Origin: Cutaneotrichosporon cavernicola
Taxonomy: Eukaryota > Basidiomycota > Tremellomycetes > Trichosporonales > Trichosporonaceae
NCBI RefSeq assembly: GCF_030864355.1
Contig: NC_083397.1
Location: 1,302,001-1,366,000 of the forward strand
Direction of reading: 5' to 3'
DNA length: 64,000 bases
The translations under genes and the position numbers were made by a program. Below are positions 33,578 through 44,514 of the stretch, one piece after another. The notes under the pieces were generated by a model, which was not told the DNA's origin, searched no databases, and saw only the letters and a list, made by a program, of their open reading frames with translations. Position 1 is the first letter of the stretch; each line of letters starts with the position of its first letter.

Positions 33578-34786
33578 GGCGGAGACAGGTTGAGACGAAG
33601 GGTGTCACGTGTCAGGGTATGGACGAACCGGAGATACAAAGTTGTGTCGTCACCGAATGCAACAACATTGTACGGATCACCCGAATCAGGCCTGTGCTGA
33701 GAGGTTGTATTTGCAACCTCAGTTTAGGTAGTCAACCACCGTCGTTTTCTGTGGGGTCGTAGGGGAGTTGACTACCTTCTGTGATGCTGCAATATATGGT
33801 TATGGCCATCAAGATGCTAGAGAGCTTGTTGTAATGAGGTATGAAGGGCATGCAGAGTGTACGGTAACTACAATTCAAGCTTCGATCTAATTTACAACCC
33901 CACTGAATATGCACGAACCTTCAAGGCTATCCAACAGGGCCAGAGATTGCGGGCGTCTTGGGTGATGTGTATTGAGTCACGCCGGCTCGTGTCATCGTGT
34001 GTAGGCAATTAAGAAACAACCAGTGAATAGCAGGTACAAAAGTACAACAGCTTTATTAGTTAGAGATTGCCAAAACTCGTTGACAAGGACACATTAGCAC
34101 AAGTGTCCCTTGATCAGAAATGATTAAGATAAATGTACTGTATGAGAGTATGAGCGTGGACCCATCAAACACGAGTCAGGCAAGTAATGACAATTGGTGG
34201 TTTTTACTGTATACCTATACAGGTAGTTACTCGTAGCGCCACATGTCCATCCATGCCTGACATGCCTGACAGGGAATGCTTGGAATTTAGGCTGTCGAAG
34301 ATATCTCAAGCCATTCTTGGCAGCTTAGGGGGTACCTGGACGAGTCTATTCGACATGCTACACATCGGAAAGTCGCAAGAAAGGTCTGAACAGCGCTCAC
34401 TACCGAGGTGATCTGTGCGTAGCTCTAACGGCATGGCATGTCTCTTATCTTGGCACTCTCGACCCAATAAACTAGACTCTTGAGCCCACCTTGTCGATGG
34501 GTGAGGCTGTGTGGATGTGAACAACAAGAATATCGACTTGTTGCTCTCTTCTGTCCATTGCGCCCGGACCATCTTATCCCTTCCGCTGCCCCAGTCTGTA
34601 GATCAGACACCAGAAGCGTTTGAAGGGATCCCACTTGGCTTGGCCCTTGGTACTACCTGGTCGGCCAGAAACGGCGGTCCGTGCGTAGAGGTTGGAACCC
34701 CCAAGAGTATTGCTGGAAGCTTTAAAGGACACTTTGCCACTACCGCTTGGCTCTCTCATTCACGTTTTGTTCGACTTTAACATACC
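33578..34786. other. AT-richer intergenic region
   Basis: About 1.2 kb with noticeably lower GC than the genes and only short open frames without motifs. No tRNA-like or repeat structure was recognised. Confidence 0.5.
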
Positions 34787-36138
34787 ATGTTCACTCGTGC
34801 TTGGCCACTAAAGGGAATAATTGAGACCAGGTCATTTGCTTCTCAGGCTATCACTACCCGCCTAGTCCCCAATCACGAGATCAGCGGTACGTATCCCTCT
34901 AAGGCTGGGGATCTTGTGAGAGAAGGATGTGGGTGAGGGGGGGGGGGGGGGGGGAAGGGGGGTGGAAGAGGGGAGGGAAGGAAGGGCACGAAGGAGGAAG
35001 GTCACTCGTTGTCAGTGAACTGCCACTCGACATACGACGCATACCCAGCGCCATCAGCAGGAACCCACACCCTTAGGCCTTCGCACTCCCATACCCTCGG
35101 CCTTTTCCGCCTGTCCCTTGTCTTCTCTTCTTGACGCGTTCCCGACACCCTATAGCTTCCCCACCCCATCCTTTCCCACTGGCTGTCGGGATAGCGGGCC
35201 GTCACCCCAGTCCCGGTCTCGTTGGTGTAGCGCCACTTGCTAACACTAGCCGCACAGCAAGAGCGCATGGTCGACGTCCTCACCGATTCATTCCTCGCCT
35301 GTAAGTTGTCCAGTGATGAGTGACTCACCCAGATCCGGAACACGTACTCATGTGGGGCAGCGACCGCAAGATCAACCGCACGCTCATGGAGGCAACTGTC
35401 GCCAACGCAATCGCCAACCACCGTGTATGGCTTGCTGAGACAAAGGACGACATTGTCGGGGTTGGACTATGGACCGATCCCGGCGCCGTGTGGATATCCG
35501 AGTGAATCCCCTTCGGAATGAGCGGGAGTTGGCCCCAGTAGCTGACACAAGGGAGGACGTCCCTGCCGTCTTTGGGTCTGTGATGGGGCTGGTCGAACCC
35601 GAGTTTCTCCAATTCATGCTTGGGGACATGCTTCCTGGACAGGCTGGGATTGAGGAGAAGTACATACCTGGCTGTGCAACTGACTCGTACTTTGGCGCGA
35701 TTCTTGGTGTCGACCCTAAGGCGCAGAGCTGCGGCGTCGGCGGCAAGATCATGGCCGACATCATCAAGAATGCGGGCGACGTGCCCATCATGTTGCACAC
35801 GCAAGGCCCCAAGAACGTGAGTGCGGAGGGTGGTGGTTCAGCGGCCTGGGTAAGCCGGGTTATGGTTAGTAGCCGGTCACTACAGTGACCCCAGAGGGCT
35901 ACGTGTGTCGAGGTGCAACTGAGAGCGATGTTGAGGTCATGGGGGGGGGGGGGGGGGGGCCAGGAATGCTCAGCGCGCCAATGAGTGTCATACATGTACT
36001 TAGGAGTAGGGCTCACCCCAGCTCCACTTCTACGGCAAATACGGGTTTAAGGTCGCGGCCAAGCACGAGTTTGTGCTTCTCAGCGGCGAGACGTGGCTGG
36101 ACAACCTGCTGGTCCGTCGACCGGACGGGTCCGTGTAA
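34787..36138 (+). CDS. GNAT-family N-acetyltransferase
   Basis: Predicted acetyl-CoA-dependent acetyltransferase of unknown substrate. Five exons: 34787-34886, 35250-35300, 35333-35501, 35552-35816 and 36022-36138; about 233 aa. Spliced order: AAQQERMVDVLTDSFLAYPE, HVLMWGSD, DDIVGVGLWTDPGAVW, then AILGVDPKAQSCGVGGKIM, the acetyl-CoA-binding beta4/alpha3 signature, followed by LHTQGPKN and LHFYGKYGFKVAAKHEF (beta5-alpha4). Introns 1 and 4 are unusually long (363 and 205 nt) and each contains an 18-19 nt G run (34937-34954 and 35941-35959). Intron 1 also holds a coding-like stretch on the opposite strand. The N-terminus FTRAWPLKGIIETRSFASQA could be a mitochondrial presequence. Confidence 0.85.
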
Positions 36139-36587
36139 TGAGGATGAAAGCAGTGAGCGATCCTACAGTAGTCCCGAAGAATGACAGAAAAGAAATGGGG
36201 ATGTCAGTTTAATTAACAAGGCGACGACGTCATGCCGACTCGGAGGATGGGAGGATGGGTCCTCGACGTCTGCTAGGCCCTCCACGGAAGGCCACTGGTG
36301 CTGTTGCTTGGGCTGTTGTTAGGTTCTAATGCGGAAAGCCAAGCGAAAGATCTGGCACTGTTTCGATCGACCAACTCATCGCATGCCTCCACGCCGGTGT
36401 CGGGGGGGTTCCCCCACTCGCTGCCTCCACCCCGGACACCGGGGTGGAGGTGCATTCAGTCCCCTGTAATTTCATGTAAACGATTGCTGGAATGAGGTCA
36501 CCATTGCAACTAATAATGCCATCGGCTGAAGCATTTAAGAGCTGGTTCCCATGAGCACTCTCACCCCGTTATCCATCAAGACTAACA
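36139..36587. other. Intergenic region
   Basis: About 0.45 kb between the GNAT and SDR genes, containing a short inverted pair around 36400-36452 (GGGGGGTTCCCCC and CCCCGGACACCGGGG). No gene is supported. Confidence 0.5.
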
Positions 36588-37552
36588 ATGACTGAACTCA
36601 AGGGAAAGAACGTCATCATCACCGGCGGCGGCAAGGTGAGCCCTAGCCCTTCGGCCGTTCGTGGACTGACACTAGAACCTCGGTGCTCTGATCGCCGAGA
36701 CGCTGGCCCAGCAGGGTGCGAACGTTGCCATCCATTACAACTCGGAGCGGTCGAAGGCTGAGACGGATGAGACGCTCGCGAAACTCAAAGCGGCTGGAGT
36801 TAAGGCTGTCGCCATACAGGCCAACATGGAGACGGCTGGGGCCGTGCAGCAGTAAGCGCAACGCTTGCATAGCCTTTATCAGCCTCCGCTAACTTGACCC
36901 CAGGCTGTTCAAGAACGCCCTGGCTGGCCTCGGGGCATCGAGCTTCGACATTGCCATCAACACGGTCGGCAAAGTCCTCAAGAAACCCCTTCTCGAAATC
37001 ACCGAGAAGGAGTACGACGACATGTTCGCGGTCAACGCCAAGGCCAACTTCTTCTTCATCCAAGAAGCCGCCAAGAACATGAGCGACGGCGGCGCTATTA
37101 TCAGTATCGTCACCTCCCTCCTCGGCGCATTTACAGGTTTCTACAGCACGTACCAGGGCTCCAAAGCGCCTGTTGAGTGGTTCACCAAGGCTGCGGCAAA
37201 GGAGTGAGTACATGTACCGTACCCATGAGATGGGCCTGACGCAGACTAGACTCATGCCGCGGGGTATTCGGGTCAATGCGATCGCGCCAGGACCAATGGA
37301 CACGCCGTTCTTCTATCCCCAGGGTGAGTGGAATGCGGGCTAGCTGACGCGTAGAGGAGGAAGCGGCAGTTGCGTTCCACAAGTCGCAGGCACTTGGGGG
37401 CAGACTTACGGATATCAAGGACATTGCTCCGCTGTGCTTGTACCTCTGCACTGATAAGTGGATTACCGGCCAGGTCATCTTCTGTGAGTCTGAACGAGGG
37501 TTATCCCGGATCCGAGCTAACGGCAGCGAATGGCGGATACACCACGCGCTAA
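36588..37552 (+). CDS. Short-chain dehydrogenase/reductase
   Basis: NAD(P)-dependent classical SDR. Six exons: 36588-36635, 36676-36851, 36904-37203, 37250-37323, 37355-37483 and 37527-37552; 250 aa, the usual size. The Rossmann glycine motif is TGGGKNLGA, completed across intron 1. NTVGKVLKKPL replaces the common NNAG. The catalytic Ser is in IVTSLLG and Tyr/Lys in YQGSK. IRVNAIAPGPMDTPFF is the SDR post-catalytic signature and NGGYTTR the C-terminus. HYNSERSK after beta2, with basic residues, suggests NADP(H). Substrate unknown. A P450 lies about 1.3 kb downstream on the same strand but no shared pathway is evident. Confidence 0.92.
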
Positions 37553-38830
37553 GCTGCCTGAGGCCTTGTACTTGGAGAAATGGACGCAGTGATCAACGAA
37601 GTGTCAAGTGCAGAAGGGCGGTTGTATACTGTGCTGTGTGGCAGTGGACGTCACGGCATCAGCCGCAGCCGCGTTCGACCATCGTGCTCCTGCCGTCGGT
37701 AGTGGGCAGGTGGGAGTCATGCCTCTGCCACGTCTTGTATGCAGGTGGCGTCGGGTGTGTGTGCTATGACAAGACTCTGGTCTACCTTGATCACTGGTGA
37801 CTCCTGCTCATGGACTCGCACGTGTCCAGGGTCGTGACGTGGCTCCTCTGCGCGAATACGTCGTGTTGCCAAACAGATCTAACGCCATGAGATCTTCTGT
37901 CAGGCGAGCGAGCTGCTGAACTTGAATCATTGAACAGCTGAGAGCGCGGACGTCAGGCAAGGTCAGGCAAGGTCAGACAGCGATGGACGTGTCGGGGAAT
38001 GTGTCCCGAAACGTATCCAGGCTTGTGACGTCGTTCAGTAAAGGCATCTGTTTGTGTTCAAGCCAGATCTTCTGTATGGACCACAGGCGGAGCGGAAGAG
38101 TGCGGAGGAGTAAGAGATTGCGACGCTGTACTTGAGGTTAGTCACCTGCAAGTGCATCTGCCACCTTGATAATTGAATAATTGAATCGCAGCGGCTATTC
38201 AGGTTACCTGAGTTTGGCAGCGCGGCCGGGTAACAGTCGGCTTGATGGCGGCCTTGTACACCGCGCTATACACGGTCTTCAACGGGCTCGAGTCGCCGAC
38301 ATATCTCATGTGATCATAAGACAAGTCATGTGCCATCCCATGTCTTGTCTGCGGTCTCAGCCGCTTTCTCGGTCTTTTGCGAGATCACCTTTTACCCGGA
38401 GAGCCGGGCGTGGATGAAGGAATGTGCCTGAGTAAACCTAGCTATCGACCTGTGATCAAGGTAGATTCTGTAGATGAGAGTACACACGACCATCTCTTCT
38501 CCCTCCCCTCCCGCCCTGGCGATCAAACAAGGTCTCAGCCGCCACACGCTGACATCAGCAGACGACGAGTTGACGAGGAAGAAAATTGCTTTGTCTGATC
38601 GGCAGATCTGGCGAGACGGTCTCAGTCTGTCCACATTCAACATTCGACAGTCCCAGTCGCATTCACATTCAGTAGGGACAAAACAAAGGTGGGCGTGCCG
38701 CACACGGCCAACCTAAACCGCCTCGGCTGCCCCTCCTCCTCTCCTCCCGCGGAAGCAAGGGAATGAGGCGTCTCGTTTCGATCCGATTTCGGGCCCCGGT
38801 TGAGTCTTATTGACGCTTAGTGATGATATC
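37553..38830. other. Intergenic region
   Basis: About 1.3 kb upstream of the P450. It contains only short, motif-free open frames on both strands. A short direct duplication, GGTCAGGCAA/GGTCAGACAG, occurs near 37956-37981. Confidence 0.5.
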
Positions 38831-40619
38831 ATGACGATGCTCTCGGACGCGACCGATACATATACCATCCCTAAACCAACCATGTCAACTAAACCATCCG
38901 CCACCATGTCTCCCACGTATCCGGTCTTTGGGCCGTTTGAACGTACCGACGTCGCCCAAGTACTGGCGCACTGGCGCGCCATTCTCGGCGTGACCATGGT
39001 CATCCTGGTCGTCCGATTTGTGGTGCCCATGTTTTTCCGGGACCATTTTGGGGCATGGCGCAATTATCCTGGTCCAAAGGCATCACACTGGTTCTGGGGC
39101 AACCAGAGCGAGATCCTCGATTCGTCGCCGCAGGAATGCCATGTCCGATGGCTCGATGAACACGGGCCCGTAGTACGCGTACACAATGTCGGCGGGGGGG
39201 ACAAACTCATCATCTCGGATCCCACCGCGGCAAACTATATCCTTCTGCATCCCGATGCGTTCATCAAGCCTGCCGGGCCAAATCGGATCCTAACCGACGC
39301 GCTGGATAAAGGTCTAGTGACAGTCGAGGGACGGGAACATCGGCGACAGAGGAGGGTTCTGAACCCGGCCTTTGGTTGGGTTCAGATACAGGGTCTGGCT
39401 CCAATGATCATGGACAAGGTGGCCGAGATGCGCGACAAGTTTGCCCGCCTCGTCGAAGAAGAGACGGCTGGCACGGGAAAGGTCGGGAAGAGGATGGATG
39501 TTCTTCATCATATGAGCGAGACGGCGCTCGACATTATTGGCGAGGCTGGGTTCGGGTACGATTTCAACGCTATTGGCGACGGTAACTCGCCCCTCCGAAA
39601 TGCGTATACTAGCGCTATTCAGGCCGCATTCAAGTTTGATCCATGGGTCATGCTCACAGTCATGGATGCGCGGTTTGGAGCTATCCCGACCAAGCGGACG
39701 CGGACGATGCATAAGGCACGGTCACAGGCGCAGGTCATCGGGCGCCAGATTGTCGCCGAGAAGAAGAGACAGGTTATCGATTACCATAATGACCTGGACA
39801 AGAGTTCGCTCGGCAAGGACGTGTTGAGCCTCATGATCCGCGCCAACCTCGATCCCTCTCTGCGTGCCGACCAACGCTTGACTGACCACGAGGTCGTCGC
39901 CCAGATCGCCACCATCCTGTTTGCGGGACACGAGACGACAAGCACAGCCCTCATGTGGTGTTTGTACCACCTCTCTCTGAACCAGGACATCCAGCAACGT
40001 CTCCGTGAGGAACTGCTTGACGTTCCCGACGAGAGACCAGACTTGTGAGCTCGCCTGACCACCCACCCACCCTGCTAACCTCAGCGATACCCTCATGGCC
40101 CTCCCCTATCTCGACAAGGTAGTCCACGAGTCACTGCGCCTCGAATCCCCCGTACCCAACATCGGCCGCGTAGCCACACAGGACGGCGTCATCCCCCTCT
40201 CCACGCCAGTTACAGGCCGTGACGGGCGCTCAATTGAATCCATCACCATCAAGAAGGGCGACGTCCTCGAGGTCCCCCTCACATACATGAACACACTTGC
40301 TGCAGTGTGGGGACCCGACGCGCGCGAGTTCAACCCCGACCGCCGGGACGCCGGGTTCCCGACCAAGCCCCTCCCCGGTGTGTGGGGTGGGATTATGAGC
40401 TTTATCGGCGGGCCACGCAACTGTATCGGACACCGGCTGACGGTGCTCGAGATGAAGGCCGTCTTGTTCGCGCTCCTCCGCAGCTTTGTGTTCGAGCAGC
40501 TTCCCGAGCCACCCAAGCTCAAGCGCACGTACATGGTTATCCAGCGGGCTATGGTAGTTGGCGAGGAGGAGTATGGGCCGCAGATGCCGCTGCTTGTGCG
40601 CCCGTACGTCGAGACATAG
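38831..40619 (+). CDS. Cytochrome P450 monooxygenase
   Basis: Membrane-anchored, heme-dependent monooxygenase. Exons 38831-40044 and 40085-40619 join across a 40-nt intron (GTGAGC to CTAACCTCAG); about 582 aa. A hydrophobic anchor (about residues 49-68, ILGVTMVILVVRFVVPMFF) is followed by a Pro-rich hinge (NYPGPKASHW). The I-helix oxygen motif is AGHETTS, the ExxR motif is ESLR, PERF-region FNPDR, and the heme ligand loop is FIGGPRNCIGH with the axial Cys. Several Met codons precede the anchor (38831, 38837, 38882, 38906), so the true start is uncertain. Substrate is unknown. A tandem-repeat region follows the stop codon directly. Confidence 0.95.
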
Positions 40620-40633
40620 GGAAAATAGGGGAG

Positions 40634-40787
40634 GTTGTTGCAGGAGGAGTGGTTGTAGGAGAGGTGGTTGTAGGAGGAGAGGTTGTAGGAGGAGTGGTTG
40701 TAGGAGAGGTTATTGTAGGAGAGGTTATTGTAGGAGGAGTAGTTGTAGGAGAAGCTGTTGTAGGGGTGGTTGTCCGAGGGGTAGTTG
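40634..40787. repeat. GGTTGTAGGAG(GAG)-type tandem repeat
   Basis: About ten imperfect copies of a 15-18 nt unit containing GTTGTAGGAG follow the P450 stop codon within 15 bp, probably in its 3' UTR or terminator region. Confidence 0.85.
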
Positions 40788-40967
40788 GACGAGTCCTTAA
40801 AATAGTGGTTTGGTAGCTGGAATGTCAGAAGGTCTTAAGTGATGTTCGCCGAGCTCTGGAGAATGGTCGGCGCATGGCTGGCGTCGTGTTTGCGCCGTGT
40901 TAAGCCGCATTCTACGGAACTGGGCGATGTGCACCCGCTTTGGGCAGCTGGGGACGAATGCCGGTGT

Positions 40968-41081
40968 GGCTTTATCCGTCATGTTAGTGGCTTTATCCGC
41001 CATGTTAGTGGCTTTATCCGTCATGTTAGTGGCTTTATCCGTCATGTTACTGTACATAGTGGCTTTATCCGTCATGTTAGT
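40968..41081. repeat. 21-bp tandem repeat, five copies
   Basis: The 21-bp unit, beginning GGCTTTATCC and containing GTCATGTTAGT, occurs five times head to tail. One copy has a single C change and one junction has a 9-bp insertion. Confidence 0.95.
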
Positions 41082-41603
41082 ATGCACCTGTCACCGCATG
41101 GTACCGCTCCGCCCACGGCACTGCATTATGACAAACTGGTGTGTGGTCACATACCAGCTCGCGTGGTAGCAGATACCTGTGTCGTGAAGATCTGTGGCCA
41201 GTTTAGGAGAAGCATTGAGCGCACCAAGAGACGGTGTCTACATCTGTGACGCCAGCCGGAAAACAGAGGGCGAGACGATCGCATTACCATGTGCAAGGCG
41301 TGGTTTGGAGATCCATGGCATGGGGTCCAGACGATGGGAATAGGCTGTCACAACGTCTGAAGAAAACGGGAGATGGTTTACACGTTGTTTCACGAATCGA
41401 CGCAAAATCATAACTTTCTACCTCTACCATACTGTCTGATTCCCTCGAGGACGCTGGTGTTGTGTCGGGTCTCGTGAACGTGAGACTCATCCGTGCAGTC
41501 CAGATAATGAACAATCAGTGTTCTGTCAGTCACGCCCACCGCATCATGCGCGGCGTGCCAAGTCATGCATGTCGTACACGGCCTGCTGTACAAGGCGTGG
41601 TCG

Positions 41604-43382
41604 TTAGTGTTCCTCGCGCTGCTGCCCCTTCTTCCCGGGTGAGCGTGGAACGCGGTTCTTGCGTCCTCCCCGCCGTCCCGTCGTCCCACGGGGCGAGACA
41701 CCAAGCTGGTCGCGTCCGCCATCGCCCGGCCGTGCCTGCAATTCAGAACGGGGTGAGGTGGCGAGTGTGCTCTTTGCCGGGGCCTGGGGAGGGATCGCGA
41801 GGGAGATCATCTCGGGTGAGGTAGACGAAGAGGGCCGCGGCTCGTCCTCTGTCTCAGCGTCATGGGTCGGCTCAAGGACAGATGGCGCGGCCGCCGCTGG
41901 TGACGCAAAGATCTGCGCCTCTGGAAGGACAGGCTCGTCGGCGGCGAGCACCTCATCATCATCCTCCTCCTTGCCGACGTAGACTACACTGTCGACGCTC
42001 TCCTTACGCGCCATCCCGATACCTGGCGAGGTCGGAAGCTGCGGCACTTCCGGGACGACCTCCTCACCCTCGGCCTCCTTCTCCGCTGTCCAGACATTCG
42101 CCGCGCGCGGCGCCTTGCCACGGCTCAGCGTGCCGCGCTTGGTCGTGTTCGCCTTGGGCAGCGGCTTCTCCTCGTCGTAGTCATCTAGTGACGCGCGCGT
42201 GCTTGGTGGGCTGAGCGACTCGGATGTGTGCGCTGGGGCCGGCTTGCCCTTCGTCGCGGGCTGGACGGGCGACGTCGTCCACTTGCCCGGGCTCGTGTAT
42301 CTCCCGAGGTTGTGTTTGAGGCCAGAGTCGGCTGGCGGCGACGACGCTTCGTCCGGCCTGTCGTCGTCGACCATGTCCTCGGCACTTGGCGACTTGTCGT
42401 CGTCAGACGGCGTGGCGTCCTTGTCCTCGCCGCCCTCATAGTCCTCGTGTCTCTCCTCGTGACCGTCCTCCTCCTCCTCGCCCTCGTCCTCGGCCTTGTC
42501 CTCGTCGTCGTCACCCCACCCATCCCCCATGACCGTGACCTCGTAACCGCTCTGAGGAATGATGAGGAGGTTGGACGACACGAGCTCGTATTTCTCGCAG
42601 AGGGCGACGAAGCGCGCATACAGGCTTGTCTCGGCCTCGGCGGTCGCGAACGCCTCTCGGTGATGGAAGTAGGCGTGGCTAAAGATGCGCGACAACCGGC
42701 GGAAGAGGGATGGAAAGTGCGCGAGCGACGCGTGCGGGATTTGCAGCCTCGAGGGAAAGTAGTTTGAAGAGTTTAGCAGCGCCGTCGTCGAGTCGACCCT
42801 GCTGTCAGATTGTTCTCGCCGTGGCTTACGCATGGAGGATATAATCAATAGCGCAGCACTTGTCAGTGCCTTCGCCGCCGTGCGCGACACAGAGATACTG
42901 CCACTCGGCGGCCTTCATCTCGGGACACGTCTCGCGCGAGCACATCTGAACAAGCTGCGTGATGAGCGGCGTCGCGTCGATCGGTATCCGCCTAGCGTCA
43001 GTCACATCTCCCGCCGCGCGTACCGAAGGTGCTCGTAGATCCACTAAATGTCAGCACAACCTAAACTCAAACCCACCACATGCTTGTCGGCAGCCTTGGC
43101 GTTGTCAGAGGGAACGTCGACGAGTCCACGGATGTCGTGGGGGTCCGCCCGCACCTTGAGGCTGAGATACTCTGCGAGCTGGAAGGGCCCATCAAATGAT
43201 GAGAGAGGGGGTACAGCAACCTCGGGGTGGACGGGTGGAAAGTCCTACCATTAGAAATCTCTTGTTGTGGAGCTCCAATGGCGAACATGACGGGTCTGGG
43301 AACTCACGGTGAGCTTGGAGCCACGCTTGAAGCGGTAGTCTTGCTTTGCGGGAGCGCCGTTTGTCTCTTGGGGTATAATCAT
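41604..43382 (-). CDS. Mob1/phocein family protein with long acidic tail
   Basis: Mob-family adaptor; motif pattern is closest to phocein/MOB4 (fungal STRIPAK component Mob3). Five minus-strand exons: 43382-43308, 43244-43077, 43043-43024, 42991-42830 and 42798-41604; about 539 aa. KQDYRFKRGSKL, SLKVRADPHDIRGLVDVP, HVWIYEHLR and ITQLVQMCSRETCPEMKA lead into WQYLCVAHGGEGTDKCCAIDY; together with HAYFHH these hold the Cys/His zinc ligands. SRIFSHAYFHHREAF and LYARFVALCEKYELV finish the Mob fold. About 290 further residues are disordered and acidic, then Pro/Ser-rich, with a basic end (GKKGQQREEH); phoceins usually stop soon after the fold. Exon 3 is 20 nt and introns 3 and 4 are 32 and 31 nt. 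Confidence 0.88.
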
Positions 43383-43809
43383 GTTGGGTGAGAGTGCCGG
43401 CGCGCCGCTGCCTGGGTTTGGAAATGAGCGTGGATGTGTTGCGAGTCCAAGTCTGATACAAGGAAGAGACAAAAGGCGGGTAGGAGAAGGAGAGGAGGTT
43501 GGTTTGTTGGTTGATTTGAACAAGTGTTTGGTGGTACTAAGCGAGTTAATGGGTAATAATGATCCAGGGCAGGGGTCAGTTGAAAGGGGTTTGTAAGGGG
43601 TGACGAGACGAGGTTTGGTGGTCCAAACCTCAGCCAGCCAGCCGGCCGTGGAGTCAGCCGTAGCCGTATCAGCCGTGGAATGATTAGTATAACCACGTGT
43701 CATTATTACCACATTTATTACATTTAGTCCCACCTGGTGACATACTCCAGTGCCTTCCTTCAACTACTGATTCCTGCGTTTCTCTCCATTCCTCTCATTA
43801 CGTTGCGAG
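43383..43809. other. Divergent promoter between Mob and GNAT genes
   Basis: About 0.43 kb between divergently transcribed genes. It is AT-richer near 43690-43760, with no supported coding sequence. Confidence 0.55.
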
Positions 43810-44283
43810 ATGGACATTCCCCGCCCCATTGAGCCGGAGGACATACCCCCACTCCTAGCTCTCAACAACGAGCACGCGCAAGCACTGAGCTGGCAAGAAC
43901 CCGCCCAATTCGACGCCCTCCTGTCCACCGCATTCCACACACGCACGATTGGACCGCTTGGAGCCCCCGCAGCCCTGTTGGTAGCCTTCGACGAGACCGC
44001 AGCGTACGACAACCCCAACTTCCGGTGGCTCAAGGCCCACTTTTCAACTTTTGTGTACATTGATCGCGTTGTCGTTGCTGCGTCTGCGGGTGGGAGGGGA
44101 TACGCGCGCGCCTTGTATGACGACCTTCGAGCTGCGTCCAAGACGAGATTAGTGTGCGAGATCAACGTCCATCCTCCCAATCCCGGGAGTGTGGCTTTCC
44201 ATACCAAGATGGGATTCAGGGAGGTGGGGCGGGCAGAGCTCGATAATGGCAAGACGGTCGCGTACTTTGAGTGTACGCTGTAG
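43810..44283 (+). CDS. GNAT-family N-acetyltransferase, single exon
   Basis: Intronless 157-aa acetyltransferase, one of the few unspliced genes here. MDIPRPIEPEDIPPLLALNN opens the GNAT fold; FVYIDRVVVAASAGGRGYA carries the acetyl-CoA pyrophosphate-binding loop (Q/RxxGxG/A, here AGGRGYA), and INVHPPNPGSVAFHTKMGF is the beta5-alpha4 region with the conserved N and FxxxxGF. The length and shape resemble small fungal and bacterial single-domain GNATs of unknown substrate. Lack of introns could reflect horizontal transfer or simple intron loss; GC content looks like its neighbours. Confidence 0.9.
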   Translation: MDIPRPIEPEDIPPLLALNNEHAQALSWQEPAQFDALLSTAFHTRTIGPLGAPAALLVAFDETAAYDNPNFRWLKAHFSTFVYIDRVVVAASAGGRGYARALYDDLRAASKTRLVCEINVHPPNPGSVAFHTKMGFREVGRAELDNGKTVAYFECTL

Positions 44284-44514
44284 CGCATGCATCCATACCC
44301 GAGGGTAGAGGGGGGGGGGGGGCCCTTTGAGCTCGAAATAGTTGGGATACTTGGAGCCCCAGTCCGGCGCAGTCCGGCGCCGGCCCGAATGCACCGATGC
44401 CGCATCTTGCCGTCCTGACCCATCGCCGAGAATGGGCCGAGCACGCCGACAGGCCCACACAAACGCCCAAACCCGTGTCGTTGTCGTTCTTCTCATTACC
44501 CACTCTACACCACC

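Larger units (their letters stand above)
40620..41603. other. Intergenic region with two minisatellites
   Basis: About 1 kb between the convergent P450 (+) and Mob (-) genes. Apart from the two tandem-repeat blocks listed separately I see no gene. Confidence 0.6.

Noticed and set aside
34787..40619. GNAT, SDR and P450 in a row as a secondary-metabolite cluster
   Set aside because: No backbone synthase, transporter or regulator; the spacing is ordinary and the genes are generic.
40968..41081. Possible CRISPR array
   Set aside because: The 21-bp copies are directly adjacent with no spacers, in a fungal genome; it is a plain tandem repeat.
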